Origin: Stutzerimonas stutzeri KOS6
GTDB taxonomy: Bacteria > Pseudomonadota > Gammaproteobacteria > Pseudomonadales > Pseudomonadaceae
Assembly (NCBI RefSeq): GCF_000307775.2
Contig: NZ_KK020679.1
Coordinates: 75,547 to 117,534, forward strand
Length of the DNA stretch: 41,988 bases
Direction of reading: 5' to 3'
Below the pieces are notes generated by a model. The model made no database searches and was not told where the DNA came from. It saw only the letters and a list, made by a program, of their open reading frames with translations. The position numbers and the translations under genes are program-made. Shown here piece after piece: positions 1 through 10,098 of the stretch (positions are counted from its first letter, which is position 1; every line of letters begins with the position of its first letter).

Positions 1-44
1 CGATGATCGCCGAGCTTTTCGAGGGCGGCGGTACAGCCCACTGA
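1..44 (+). CDS. 3' end of an unidentified upstream gene
   Basis: An open frame enters from the left edge and stops at TGA 42-44. The last visible residues are [13 protein letters not shown]. In Pseudomonas the gene before phnX is usually phnW (2-aminoethylphosphonate:pyruvate transaminase), so phnW is the contextual guess. The visible tail does not match the P. aeruginosa PhnW C-terminus as I remember it, so the identity stays open. Confidence 0.4.
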   Translation, partial: MIAELFEGGGTAH

Positions 45-106
45 CCCTTTGCCTGCCCTGGCGTAGGGGTGGGCACCGTTTACCCTTGCCATTGGAGATA
101 CCCAAC

Positions 107-934
107 ATGAACTATCAACAACCCACCCATTTGCAGGCCATCATCCTCGACTGGGCCGGCACCGTGGTCGACTTCGGCTCCTTCGCACCGACACAAATCT
201 TCGTCGAAGCCTTTGGCGAGTTCGGCGTTCAAGTATCCCTGGATGAAGCTCGCGGCCCGATGGGCATGGGTAAGTGGGATCACATTCGCACGCTATGCAA
301 CATTCCGGCGATTGCCGAGCGCTATCGGGAAAAGTTCGGCCGCACGCCGACCGATGAAGACGTCACGGCCATCTACGAGCGTTTCATGCCATTGCAGATC
401 GAGAAGATTGGCCTCCACTCGGCACTGATTCCGGGCGCACTCGATGCCATCGCTACGCTGCGCGACAAGGGATTGAAGATCGGTACCTGCTCAGGCTATC
501 CGGCAGTAGTGATGGCCAAGGTGGTGGAGATTGCCCGTGATAACGGTTATGTACCGGATCATGTCGTCGCTACCGACGAAGTGCCCAACGGCCGACCTTA
601 CCCGGCTCAGTCGCTGGCCAACGTGATCGCGCTGGGTATCAACGATGTAGCGGCCTGCGTCAAAGTCGACGACACCTGGCCCGGCATCCTCGAGGGGCGC
701 AGCGCCGGCATGTGGACCGTGGCGCTGACCTGCTCCGGCAACGCGCTGGGCCTTACCTATGAACAATACAAGGCACTGCCGCAGGACAAGCTGGCCCAGG
801 AGCGTAAGCGTATCGCGCAGATGTTTGAAGGTTCGCGTCCTCACTACCTGATCGACACCATCGCCGAGTTGCCGGCCGTTATCGACGACATCAACGCCCG
901 TCTGGCACGCGGCGAGACGCCACAGGGCTGCTAA
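107..934 (+). CDS. phnX: Phosphonoacetaldehyde hydrolase (phosphonatase)
   Basis: PhnX is a cytosolic HAD-superfamily enzyme that splits the C-P bond of phosphonoacetaldehyde, giving acetaldehyde and phosphate, the second step of 2-aminoethylphosphonate breakdown. The 275-residue product equals the usual length. It carries the nucleophile motif [10 protein letters not shown] (Asp15) and the family-specific Schiff-base lysine in MGMGKWDHI (Lys56). Conserved blocks [19 protein letters not shown] and [10 protein letters not shown] follow. I chose ATG 107 because GGAG lies 9 bases upstream and because it gives the family N-terminus; a TTG at 86 in the same frame has no such support. A hairpin follows the stop, and an acetaldehyde dehydrogenase gene lies 113 bases on, so the product of this enzyme is the substrate of the next. 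Family assignment is firm. Confidence 0.96.
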   Translation: MNYQQPTHLQAIILDWAGTVVDFGSFAPTQIFVEAFGEFGVQVSLDEARGPMGMGKWDHIRTLCNIPAIAERYREKFGRTPTDEDVTAIYERFMPLQIEKIGLHSALIPGALDAIATLRDKGLKIGTCSGYPAVVMAKVVEIARDNGYVPDHVVATDEVPNGRPYPAQSLANVIALGINDVAACVKVDDTWPGILEGRSAGMWTVALTCSGNALGLTYEQYKALPQDKLAQERKRIAQMFEGSRPHYLIDTIAELPAVIDDINARLARGETPQGC

Positions 935-942
935 GCACCAGA

Positions 943-973
943 GTCCTGCCTGCCCTGATTGGGGCAGCAGGAC
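943..973 (+). terminator. Hairpin after phnX
   Basis: Arms GTCCTGC/GCAGGAC (943-949 and 967-973) continue into TGCCC/GGGCA (951-955 and 962-966) with one bulged base at 950 and a 6-base loop. There is no T tract after it. It may weaken read-through from phnX into exaC or stabilise the 3' end of the phnX message. Confidence 0.45.
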
Positions 974-1047
974 ACACCTGATGAAGTGGAACTCAATAGA
1001 GGTAACCGGTCCGATGCGACCGGCCAATAACAACAGAGGCCATCGTC

Positions 1048-2568
<1,521 letters not shown>

Positions 2569-2582
2569 GCGTATCGGTTACA

Positions 2583-2613
2583 GGCAGAGGACGACCGTTT
2601 GTCGTCCTCTGCC
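2583..2613 (+). terminator. Strong hairpin after exaC
   Basis: A perfect 13-bp stem (2583-2595 with 2601-2613) encloses the 5-base loop CGTTT, starting 15 bases after the exaC stop. No T run follows, but the stem is long and GC-rich enough to act as a terminator or 3'-end stabiliser. Confidence 0.7.
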
Positions 2614-2781
2614 CGGGTGGTACGACAACCGAAGGAAACATTGATTTGCAGGTGTCTTGAGGGTCAGGGTGGCATGGTGGATCAGGCACTCGCTCGGCGA
2701 TTCCACCGAGGTGCTGCACTGTAGATCATCACGACCAAGGCCGATCCATGAAACGTTCGTCCATTATCGGCAGCAATCCTT

Positions 2782-2806
2782 GCCGGCAGAATTAAATTCT
2801 GCCGGC
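2782..2806. repeat. 25-bp near-perfect palindrome
   Basis: GCCGGCAGAATT and AATTCTGCCGGC form 12-bp perfect arms around a single central A (2794). It lies between the convergent exaC (+) and diguanylate cyclase (-) genes, 52 bases past the end of the latter. It could be a shared terminator core, a protein-binding site or a member of a dispersed repeat family; the sequence does not decide. Confidence 0.8.
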
Positions 2807-2834
2807 GGCTAATAAAGCCTGGTGAAATTAGCCG
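2806..2834 (-). terminator. Second inverted repeat beside the palindrome
   Basis: CGGCTAAT (2806-2813) and ATTAGCCG (2827-2834) pair across a 13-base loop, directly abutting the 25-bp palindrome and ending 24 bases from the stop of the minus-strand cyclase gene. The position fits a terminator for that gene, though no clear T tract is present. Confidence 0.45.
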
Positions 2835-2857
2835 GAACCCTGCCGCTTGTTCGCCTT

Positions 2858-4333
2858 TCAGGACTGCAGCCTTATTCCGTTTCGACCGTTCTCTTTGACT
2901 TGGTACAAGAGTTCATCCGCGCGCTCGAATAGCTGTTCGGCTGTGTCTTTTGGCTGGTGGAGGGAGATGCCGCAGCTGAATGTATATGGGATTTCGTTGT
3001 CGCCTTCCAGTAGCGAGCTTTGAATGCGTGTTATGACGGCATTTGCTGCTTTCAGGTTCGTTTCGGGAAGGATGATAATGAATTCTTCGCCGCCAAATCG
3101 ATACGCAGAGTCGGTGTCGCGGATGTTTTTCTGTATCAGCTTTGCAAAATGTTTAAGTACGCGGTCGCCGGTATCGTGGCCGTATTGATCGTTGATCTTC
3201 TTGAAGAAGTCGATATCCAGCAATGCGATCGTAAGAGGGTGTTCATATCGTTCGGACCTCTGCATCTCGCGAGTTAGATCGTTTTCGTATGCGCGACGAT
3301 TATGAATGCCTGTAAGTGCGTCTCGATAGGAGAGTCGGCGGTACCGTTGGTGGCTGCGGCGCAGGCGAATATGGGAAATCTCTCGCTTCCTGATCCAGAC
3401 GGTAACTCGCCTGTAAAGTCTGAACATTGCGAGGAAGACCGCGCACAACATTGCCAGATAAAGCCCGCCAGCCAGGGTCAGCAAGGGGGCCAGAACATGA
3501 CCTACCCAGGAAACCGACGGCTGAAGGCGGATGAGCTGCCAGCCTGGAAAGTCGGTTAACGTAACGCGCGCAATCTTATAGCGAGTGCCCTCGTGCTCCC
3601 AGATCTGCATGTTGTCGGCATGAATGTCTGCCGGCAGTATCTTGCCCACCCAGTCGTCGGCATTTGACGCGGCTACCGTTCCCTCTGGTCCCATCAGTAA
3701 TGTCAGTGCTGTTGTTTTGCCATTTTGTAAGGTTGCGATTTCTTTCTTCGATATGCCGATCAACGGTAAGTTTAGCGACTCCTTGATTACCAAGGTCCCC
3801 AGCATATGGGCAGGCAAGTCGCCTGCCGACGAGTCCTCAATGATCGGATGGCTAAAGTAGGCTCCGAAGCGGTTGGTAACAACGTCCAGGTCTATCTGCT
3901 GGGCTGGCAGACCCAGCATCGCCTGCTTGAAATAATAGTGAGCGCTAAAATTGTGGCCGATAAGGCTGTTTCGAGCGTTATGGTTGCTTGAGGCAACCGC
4001 TGTTCCGTGTTCATTCAGGATGTATATGATGCTGGCGTCGAGATTTTCTTGTAGTTCGCTGAGCAGGTGATTAAGATTTTTCCTGGATGCGGCCGAGGGT
4101 GCGCTCAGATATCGTTCAATATCGATCAGGGTGCTGATGGTTTTTGCGCTTCGTTGGCGATATAAGGCAAGTGTCTCGATATGTCTGTTTAGTCGATATA
4201 GCTCTATTTCAGTTACTACAGAGTCGATAGTGTGCCGGTGCCGTTGGTTTTCCTGGTAAATAAGGGCTCCGCTGGCTATTGTGGCCAGCAATCCAATTAT
4301 GCAAACTTTAAGAAAAGCATACTTTATAGGCAC
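2858..4333 (-). CDS. Membrane diguanylate cyclase with periplasmic CACHE-like sensor
   Basis: The product has 491 residues. A membrane segment lies at about 7-26, followed by a periplasmic region (about 27-275) with dCACHE features such as HNFSAHYYFKQAMLG. A second membrane segment lies at about 277-304 and a cytoplasmic GGDEF domain at about 335-490. The active-site motif GGEEF (414-418) is intact. The allosteric inhibition site RxxD is present as RDTD (405-408), five residues before it, so c-di-GMP product inhibition is expected. The predicted role is to make c-di-GMP from two GTP in response to a periplasmic small molecule; the ligand cannot be read. The start is GTG at 4333, with only a weak ribosome-binding site, so the exact start is less sure than the domains. 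It has its own 308-base upstream gap and is probably a single-gene unit. Confidence 0.9.
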   Translation of the reverse strand: MPIKYAFLKVCIIGLLATIASGALIYQENQRHRHTIDSVVTEIELYRLNRHIETLALYRQRSAKTISTLIDIERYLSAPSAASRKNLNHLLSELQENLDASIIYILNEHGTAVASSNHNARNSLIGHNFSAHYYFKQAMLGLPAQQIDLDVVTNRFGAYFSHPIIEDSSAGDLPAHMLGTLVIKESLNLPLIGISKKEIATLQNGKTTALTLLMGPEGTVAASNADDWVGKILPADIHADNMQIWEHEGTRYKIARVTLTDFPGWQLIRLQPSVSWVGHVLAPLLTLAGGLYLAMLCAVFLAMFRLYRRVTVWIRKREISHIRLRRSHQRYRRLSYRDALTGIHNRRAYENDLTREMQRSERYEHPLTIALLDIDFFKKINDQYGHDTGDRVLKHFAKLIQKNIRDTDSAYRFGGEEFIIILPETNLKAANAVITRIQSSLLEGDNEIPYTFSCGISLHQPKDTAEQLFERADELLYQVKENGRNGIRLQS

Positions 4334-4641
4334 TTATCGATGCTCTGTGAAAATTTTCAAGCGAATTTTTATTGTTGAATATATTGTGAGTGTCTGGGTT
4401 TCGCTGCCGGTATAAAGCTATCCTCAGGGTTGCGCCCATTCATTGCCTCCTGATTTGAAGGCAAAAAAATCGCCGTACGATACGTGTAATGGGTGTTGGG
4501 TGCTGTGCCGCGTAAGGACATATACCTATTGGATGGAGACCTCTTGTCGAAGGCGGCGTTGGCGCGCCGGGTGTCATGGGCAAGCTGCGGCGAGATTGCG
4601 CCGGGGCGCCATTCTTCGCGGCATGGATCTCATAGCAGGCT
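4334..4641. other. Gene-free stretch upstream of the cyclase gene
   Basis: These 308 bases separate two minus-strand c-di-GMP genes and should hold the cyclase promoter and the end of the upstream transcript. Near the start codon is a 12-bp palindrome TGAAAATTTTCA (4348-4359) in an AT-rich patch. I see no convincing gene, clean -35/-10 pair or T-tailed terminator. Confidence 0.5.
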
Positions 4642-7623
4642 TTAACCTTGCAGCCCGCGCAGGGCAGCTTCCATAAATTCATTCCCTGGCAGCGGGCGAC
4701 CGAAGAGATAACCCTGAAACGCCTCGCAACCCAACGTCGCAAGAAAGTCGCGCTGCGCCTCATTTTCTACGCCTTCGGCAATCACGTGGAGCTCAAGTCC
4801 GCGGCTCATGGCGATGATGGTTTGGACGACCATGGCGTCGCGGTGACTGGCTGGTAGGTTGTCGACGAATGACTTATCGATCTTCAACTGAGTCAGAGGC
4901 AGCTTGGTCAGATAGTTTAGCGAGGAGTTGCCCGTACCGAAATCATCAAGCGCAATTTGGAAGCCGAGCGTTCTGAGTGCATCGAGCTTGGCGATGGAGT
5001 CTTCGAAATCGTCGATGGCCAGGCTCTCGGTGACTTCCAGCTTGAGCTGATTGGCCGAAACTCCCGACTGCCGAACCTCTTTAAGGATATCCTTGACGAA
5101 GCGCTCGGACTTGAACTGACGCGGGCTTACATTCACGGCAATGGTGAGGTGCCGCAGCGTGTCATGCTGCGCCCAGTCGGCGAGCTGGCGGCAAGCGGTG
5201 GCCAGAGCCCAGCGGCCGATTGGCTCAATCAGGCCGGTCTCCTCGGCAAGTGGGATGAATTTCGCCGGCGATACGATTCCTTTCTGTGGATGATTCCAGC
5301 GCAAGAGTGCCTCTGCGCCAATGGGGTGTCCTTGCGCGTCGACCTGGATCTGATAGTGAAGTACGAACTGTTGCTGATCTATGGCCTCCCCGAGCTCCTC
5401 CTTGAGCTTTCTGCGCTCATCGATCTCGATCTGCATGGCGTCTTCGAAGAAGTAACACATGTTTCTACCCCGACTCTTGCTCTTGTACATCGCCAGTTCG
5501 GCCTGGCGCAGGAGCGCATCGGAGTTAGTCTCATGGTCGAAATACAGGGTCACTCCAACCGAGACGGTGCAGATGAGGCGATGGCCATTCGCGATCATTG
5601 GGTTCTTGACGGCCTGCCTGATGGCTTCGGCCAACTGCTGAGCCTGGGATGCCGCCGTATGCCTGTTCAACCCCAGGTTCTCGGCCAGCAGGACGAAGCT
5701 ATCGCCACTGAAGCGACAAAGGGTATCGCCTTCACGGATAACCGAGCGGACTCGTCGTGTGACTTCGATCAGTACCAGATCGCCGCAGGCATGCCCAAGC
5801 GAATCATTCACCTGCCGGAAGAAGTCCAGGTCGAGCATCATGATGGCGCCGTATTCCCTGAGTTCGCAGCTGTTGTCCAGGGCATGGCGGATGCGATCTT
5901 CCATCAACATGCGATTTGGCAGATCCGTCAAAGCGTCGAACAGCTTCAAGTGCTCGGCCTGTTTGAGCGCCTCTTTTTCGGCCGTGATGTCCTGAAGGTT
6001 GCCGATGTATCGCATCGTGCGGCCCTGAACATCCGATACCGCGGAAATGGACAGCCGTGCGCTGTAGAGATGGCCGTCCCGGTGCTGGTTGATGACTTCC
6101 CCATGCCAGTGCCTGTCTCGCTGCAAAGCGGCTGTTATATCGTCATAGAATGCCTGGCTGTGCATGCCCGACCTGAGGCACTCGGAGGTTTTGCCGATGA
6201 CTTCGTCCGCCGAGAAACCTGTGATGCGCGTGAAGGCAGCGTTCACGCGTTCGATGACGCCATTGCCGTTGGTGATTATCTGGCCGTCATGGCTCTCGAA
6301 TGCCACTGCGGCAATCCTGAGTTCGCGTTCGTCGCGGCGGCGTTCGGTGATATCGCGCGCGGTCGTCAATACGCCCACGGATGCACCGTCGATGTCATGG
6401 ACTAGAACCTTGAGCACTTCGAGTTCGAGCGTTGCGCCGTCCGGCGTGGTCACGGCGGCCTCGTAGCGTTGCCTATGTCCCGTGCGCTGGGCTTGTTGAT
6501 CGTTTGCGTGGGCGAGGTCGAGATAGTCCTTGTCCTGAAATAGCTCGCGGTCCGTCTTGCCGAGAATTTGCTCGCTCGGCAGGCCAAGCAACTGCTCGGC
6601 GGCAGCGTTGCAAGCCAGGTAGACACCCTTCGAATCCTTGAGCGTCATGGCATCGGGGCTGTTCTCGATGATGGTGCGCAGCAGCGCTTTTTCTAGGCGC
6701 AGTTCGTCCGTCGTGAGTTGTAGCTGTTTATGTTGCTGGCGTACCTCAATGGTCTTGGCCCAGACGGCGCGGCGTAGAAACCTGATCCATAGAGCAGCCA
6801 TGGCCACCAGCACCAGCGCCGTGAGCACGATCGCCAGGATGATGCGCAGATAGGGGCGAAACTCGAAGGGATGCGTGAACCACTTCTTGCGTAGCGCTTC
6901 CCGCTCATCGGCGCTGATCAGGTTCATGCCGTGGTTGACGAGGTCGAGTACTGTCTGGTTGCCACTGGCGACGGCCCAATGGAATTGTCCCTCGTACAGC
7001 TTGAAGGCGCGGGCAAAGTTCAAATTCCCACGATTGAGATAGAGGTAGTAGCTCGCTGGCTCGTCGTCCATGCAGAACATCTTGATGTGCCCTGTTTCGG
7101 CGGCGGACAGGATGGCCTTGTAATTTGGGTAGGTTTCCAGGCTGGAGATGCCCAGGCTGGTGAGCGTGTCCACGCAGGCATCGCCGCGCTGAACACCTAT
7201 GGTGAAACCGGCGAGTGATTCCACGTCGCGGATGCCGTGGATGGATGTATCGACATAGATGCTTACCGGCAGGACCGCGTAGGGTGCCGAATAGTCGAAT
7301 AAGGTCTCGCGCGCCGGGGTGCGGAACAGCATGTCTATCACGTCTGCCTTGCCGTCCTGCATGAAGCGCAGTGCCTCTGACCACTGCATGGCGTTCAGGT
7401 CGACCCGGACACCCGTCTTGCGTTCCCAGAGTTGCCAGAGGTCAATGAGGTAGCCTTCAACCTGGCCGTTTGCTCTTTGAATGACGTAGGGGGGGTAATT
7501 GTTGTCAGTGACCACGCGTAGCGACGATGGGCTGTCTTGGGAAGCTTCAACAAGCGGAACGAAAGAAAACGCGAGCAAGCAGTGCCAGAGTCTTTTCGCC
7601 TTGACGGTACCTGTCGATGCCAT
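4642..7623 (-). CDS. Periplasmic-binding-domain PAS-PAS-GGDEF-EAL protein, RmcA-like
   Basis: The product has 993 residues from the chosen ATG. A signal peptide ends near VEA-SQ (about 28), followed by a solute-binding family-3 domain (about 35-250) and a membrane segment (about 258-283). Two PAS domains (about 316-430 and 437-555) precede a GGDEF domain (about 560-725) and an EAL domain (about 750-990). The GGDEF motif is degraded to SGDSF (639-643), so cyclase activity is unlikely. The EAL domain keeps its main residues: EALLRW (Glu771), NVSPRQF, EVTES, DDFGTG (893-898), KIDKSF and AEGVE. A c-di-GMP phosphodiesterase is predicted, perhaps with GTP bound at the dead GGDEF site. The layout recalls P. 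aeruginosa RmcA, which from memory has more PAS domains. I preferred ATG 7623 over the in-frame TTG 7674 because GAAGGA lies 9 bases upstream. Confidence 0.9.
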   Translation of the reverse strand: MASTGTVKAKRLWHCLLAFSFVPLVEASQDSPSSLRVVTDNNYPPYVIQRANGQVEGYLIDLWQLWERKTGVRVDLNAMQWSEALRFMQDGKADVIDMLFRTPARETLFDYSAPYAVLPVSIYVDTSIHGIRDVESLAGFTIGVQRGDACVDTLTSLGISSLETYPNYKAILSAAETGHIKMFCMDDEPASYYLYLNRGNLNFARAFKLYEGQFHWAVASGNQTVLDLVNHGMNLISADEREALRKKWFTHPFEFRPYLRIILAIVLTALVLVAMAALWIRFLRRAVWAKTIEVRQQHKQLQLTTDELRLEKALLRTIIENSPDAMTLKDSKGVYLACNAAAEQLLGLPSEQILGKTDRELFQDKDYLDLAHANDQQAQRTGHRQRYEAAVTTPDGATLELEVLKVLVHDIDGASVGVLTTARDITERRRDERELRIAAVAFESHDGQIITNGNGVIERVNAAFTRITGFSADEVIGKTSECLRSGMHSQAFYDDITAALQRDRHWHGEVINQHRDGHLYSARLSISAVSDVQGRTMRYIGNLQDITAEKEALKQAEHLKLFDALTDLPNRMLMEDRIRHALDNSCELREYGAIMMLDLDFFRQVNDSLGHACGDLVLIEVTRRVRSVIREGDTLCRFSGDSFVLLAENLGLNRHTAASQAQQLAEAIRQAVKNPMIANGHRLICTVSVGVTLYFDHETNSDALLRQAELAMYKSKSRGRNMCYFFEDAMQIEIDERRKLKEELGEAIDQQQFVLHYQIQVDAQGHPIGAEALLRWNHPQKGIVSPAKFIPLAEETGLIEPIGRWALATACRQLADWAQHDTLRHLTIAVNVSPRQFKSERFVKDILKEVRQSGVSANQLKLEVTESLAIDDFEDSIAKLDALRTLGFQIALDDFGTGNSSLNYLTKLPLTQLKIDKSFVDNLPASHRDAMVVQTIIAMSRGLELHVIAEGVENEAQRDFLATLGCEAFQGYLFGRPLPGNEFMEAALRGLQG

Positions 7624-7755
7624 CCTCGTGGTTCCTTCAGTAGTCCCGACTTGGCTCCGGCATGGATTTCCCAAGGCGTGTTAAAGCCAATCCTTGGGGG
7701 GCAGTGGCGGCCCTGGTGCTGGGAGTGAGGAATTAATATCCGCTCCTATACCACA

Positions 7756-7793
7756 AACTCCCCCTTAGTCGCTCTAGGCGAGCAGGGGGAGTT
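7756..7793 (-). terminator. Terminator hairpin after the chemoreceptor gene
   Basis: AACTCCCCCT (7756-7765) pairs with AGGGGGAGTT (7784-7793). Inside the loop, TCGC (7769-7772) pairs with GCGA (7778-7781). It begins 37 bases past the stop of the minus-strand chemoreceptor gene, with only a short T patch beyond. Confidence 0.7.
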
Positions 7794-7829
7794 CTTGGTA
7801 GGTGTTGTTGGCGGCGCGTGTCCGTCGGT

Positions 7830-9449
7830 TTAGAAGTTGAAGCGTTCTACCAGGCCATTGAGCTCTACGGCCAGGCGCGCCAGTTCCTGACTGGCAGCGC
7901 TGGTCTGATTGGCACCGGCGGCGGACTGCATCGACAGGTCGCGAATATTCACCAGATTGCGATCCACTTCCCTTGCAACCTGCGCCTGTTCCTCGGAGGC
8001 ACTGGCAATCACCAGGTTACGCTCGCTGATCTGGCTGATGGCTCGAGCGATGTCGTCCAGTGCGTCGCCTGCGGCCTGGGCCAGTTCGAGGGTCGAGCGC
8101 GCGCGCTGATTGCTTGTCTGCATCGCCTGGACTGCCTTTTCACTGCCCTGGTGTACCGCGCCGATCATCTGCTCGATTTCCTGGGTCGACTGCTGGGTGC
8201 GGTGTGCCAGAGCGCGCACTTCATCGGCCACCACGGCAAAACCACGTCCCGCATCGCCTGCACGGGCTGCCTCGATGGCAGCATTCAGGGCGAGCAGGTT
8301 GGTCTGCTCGGCAATCGAACGGATCACGTCCAGCACCTTGCTGATATCGCGTATCTGAATGGCCAGCCGCTCGACTTCCGTTGCCGTCGAGGTCACATCG
8401 GAGGCCAGCATGCTGATCGAGTCGACGGTCTGGATAACCTGCTGCCGCCCCCGTTGTGTGGTTGCATCCGACTCACGGGAGGCTTCGGAGGTTGCCACGG
8501 CATTGCTGGCTACTTCATCGACCGCCGTGGTCATCTCGTTGACTGCAGTGGCTGCCTGCTCTATCTCGTCGTTCTGCTGATGCAGGCCGCGGGTCGAGTC
8601 TTCGGTGACCACGTTGAGTTCCTCGGCGGCCGAGGCGAGCTGGTTCGACGAGTCGGCGATGCGCTGTACCGTTTCGCGCAGGCTGCCCTGCATGGTCTTG
8701 AGTGCCATCAGGAGCCGGGCCGGTTCGTCTTTGCCTTCGATCTCGATCGGCCGGCGCAGGTCGCCACTGGCCACGCTTTCGGCGACTTCGACGGCTTGGC
8801 TCAGCGGCTGAACGATGCTGCGGGTGAACAGCCAGGCCAGTAGCCAGGTCAGCAGGCCGGCTGCGATGATTGTCGCGATCATCCAGATGCGTGCGTTGCT
8901 GGACAGCTTGTCCGCCTCCTGCGCCGAAAGCTCGGCCTGTTCGTTGTTGTAAGTGACCAAGTCACGTAATACCTGGCTCATGGTCGAAGATACGTCGGTA
9001 AACTGTTCGCTGGTCCGGACAATGGCTTCCTCAAGTTGCCCACTGCTTTCCAGTTGCTGGATCTCGCGCAGAACCGACTCGAAACGTTGGCGGGCGCTCA
9101 GATAACGCTCATAGATCGCCTTTTCTTCGGCCGTGGAGATGGTTTTTGCGTAGGCATCTTCAAGTGGCTTGAGGTCGGTGATGAATTGATTGACGGTGGC
9201 GCGAGTCTCTTCGAGGTGCGCGCGGTCGGCAAGCAGGCGCAGCGCGTGGATGCGCAGGCGAAGGGTGTGCTCATTCAACTGCCCCAGGGCCGTGATGCTC
9301 GGCAGCCACTGATTGCTGACTTCGCCGGCTTCGTCGCGAATCGAGGTCATTTGTTTGAGGGCGAACAGACCGAGCAGCAACACGATGAGGCCGATCAGCC
9401 CAAAACCCAAAGCCGCTCGACTGGACACGTTCAAATTGCGGAAAGACAT
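7830..9449 (-). CDS. Methyl-accepting chemotaxis protein (four-helix-bundle sensor)
   Basis: This is an inner-membrane chemoreceptor of 539 residues. TM1 lies at about 13-32, a helical periplasmic four-helix-bundle type ligand domain at about 33-187, TM2 at about 188-208, HAMP at about 209-262, and the cytoplasmic signalling coiled coil fills the rest. The conserved hairpin tip that contacts CheA and CheW is present ([18 protein letters not shown] and [15 protein letters not shown]). There is no C-terminal CheR/CheB tether pentapeptide; the protein ends ERFNF. ATG 9449 (MSFRNLN) has GAGG upstream and a basic N-terminus before TM1; the longer reading from 9503 adds nothing typical. A sigma-28 type promoter precedes it, which fits flagellar co-regulation. 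The ligand cannot be predicted. Confidence 0.94.
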   Translation of the reverse strand: MSFRNLNVSSRAALGFGLIGLIVLLLGLFALKQMTSIRDEAGEVSNQWLPSITALGQLNEHTLRLRIHALRLLADRAHLEETRATVNQFITDLKPLEDAYAKTISTAEEKAIYERYLSARQRFESVLREIQQLESSGQLEEAIVRTSEQFTDVSSTMSQVLRDLVTYNNEQAELSAQEADKLSSNARIWMIATIIAAGLLTWLLAWLFTRSIVQPLSQAVEVAESVASGDLRRPIEIEGKDEPARLLMALKTMQGSLRETVQRIADSSNQLASAAEELNVVTEDSTRGLHQQNDEIEQAATAVNEMTTAVDEVASNAVATSEASRESDATTQRGRQQVIQTVDSISMLASDVTSTATEVERLAIQIRDISKVLDVIRSIAEQTNLLALNAAIEAARAGDAGRGFAVVADEVRALAHRTQQSTQEIEQMIGAVHQGSEKAVQAMQTSNQRARSTLELAQAAGDALDDIARAISQISERNLVIASASEEQAQVAREVDRNLVNIRDLSMQSAAGANQTSAASQELARLAVELNGLVERFNF

Positions 9450-9504
9450 GGGGGAACCTCGTTGCATGACAGAGTTACATGGCGTTTTCGCCAAGCCTAT
9501 CAAG

Positions 9505-9532
9505 TTGTCGGAGCAAACTAAGTCAAACTTTA
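9505..9532 (-). promoter_or_regulatory. Sigma-28 (FliA) type promoter for the chemoreceptor gene
   Basis: Read on the minus strand, TAAAGTTT (9532-9525) matches the sigma-28 -35 consensus exactly. Twelve bases on, TCCGACAA (9512-9505) matches the -10 consensus GCCGATAA at 6 of 8 positions. It lies about 56 bases upstream of the chosen start codon. FliA control of chemoreceptors is well known in pseudomonads. Confidence 0.72.
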
Positions 9533-9545
9533 GTGTATTGACTTA
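9519..9545. repeat. Inverted repeat spanning the FliA -35 element
   Basis: TAAGTCAA (9519-9526) and TTGACTTA (9538-9545) are perfect 8-bp arms with an 11-base spacer. The -35 element of the chemoreceptor promoter sits between and partly on the arms, so a bound protein would cover the promoter. Confidence 0.6.
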
Positions 9546-10052
9546 AATTTTTTTGCGCACCGAGAATTGTTCTGATTCAGCTGTTTCTCCTGCTTCAATA
9601 GCCGTGTCTTCAACTTGGCTTGCCAGATTAGCAAGCATAATGCGGAGACGAAGTGGATACCTTTATTGGGCATACTTAGTGCGCTGTAGGTGTTGGTACC
9701 TATTCCGGGCAAATGCCTGGGCTCGATTACGCCTGGCAGGCTCTGATAGCGGATCTGATGTCGATAGCACTGTGCGAGCGCTGTTCGTTGTAATGCTTTC
9801 GTCGAGCCCGCATTGGATCGACCTTCGAGTCACATGGATGCTGACCGTCTCGCCCTTGAGGCTTCATTGGCATGGCGCGTCGTTAGGGCTACGGTAAAGG
9901 CCTAACGGACCAGGCAGGCTGTGAAAGCGCTGGCCTGTTCGGTATCAGCCTGTAATCGATTGCCAATCTAGTTGTGCACTACGCTATTTGCCACTCCGCA
10001 TCGCGATTGATGGGCTACTGGCTGATTTTCTTCATGAGTTTCACCATCTGGT
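9546..10052. other. Gene-free stretch upstream of the chemoreceptor
   Basis: About 500 bases lie between the chemoreceptor promoter and the end of the dnaE2 unit. Short open frames exist on both strands, the longest plus-strand one at 9553-9897, but none has a good ribosome-binding site or a recognisable product. I see no tRNA fold or repeat here. Confidence 0.5.
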
Positions 10053-10086
10053 GGCGGGGTTTCCAATGGCCATGACGAAAGCCGCC
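10053..10086 (-). terminator. Possible terminator of the imu operon
   Basis: GGCGG (10053-10057) pairs with CCGCC (10082-10086), and TTTC (10060-10063) with GAAA (10077-10080), with a small internal loop. It begins 13 bases past the dnaE2 stop. There is no T tract. Confidence 0.4.
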
Positions 10087-10098
10087 GGCAGTACATGA

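Noticed and set aside
2641..2724. 27-codon TTG-started open frame after exaC with GAAGGA upstream
   Set aside because: It is short, starts with TTG, shows no family match and follows a strong hairpin; not supported as a gene.
9553..9897. 114-codon plus-strand open frame in the gap before dnaE2's end
   Set aside because: It has no good ribosome-binding site, odd composition and no recognisable motif; probably chance.
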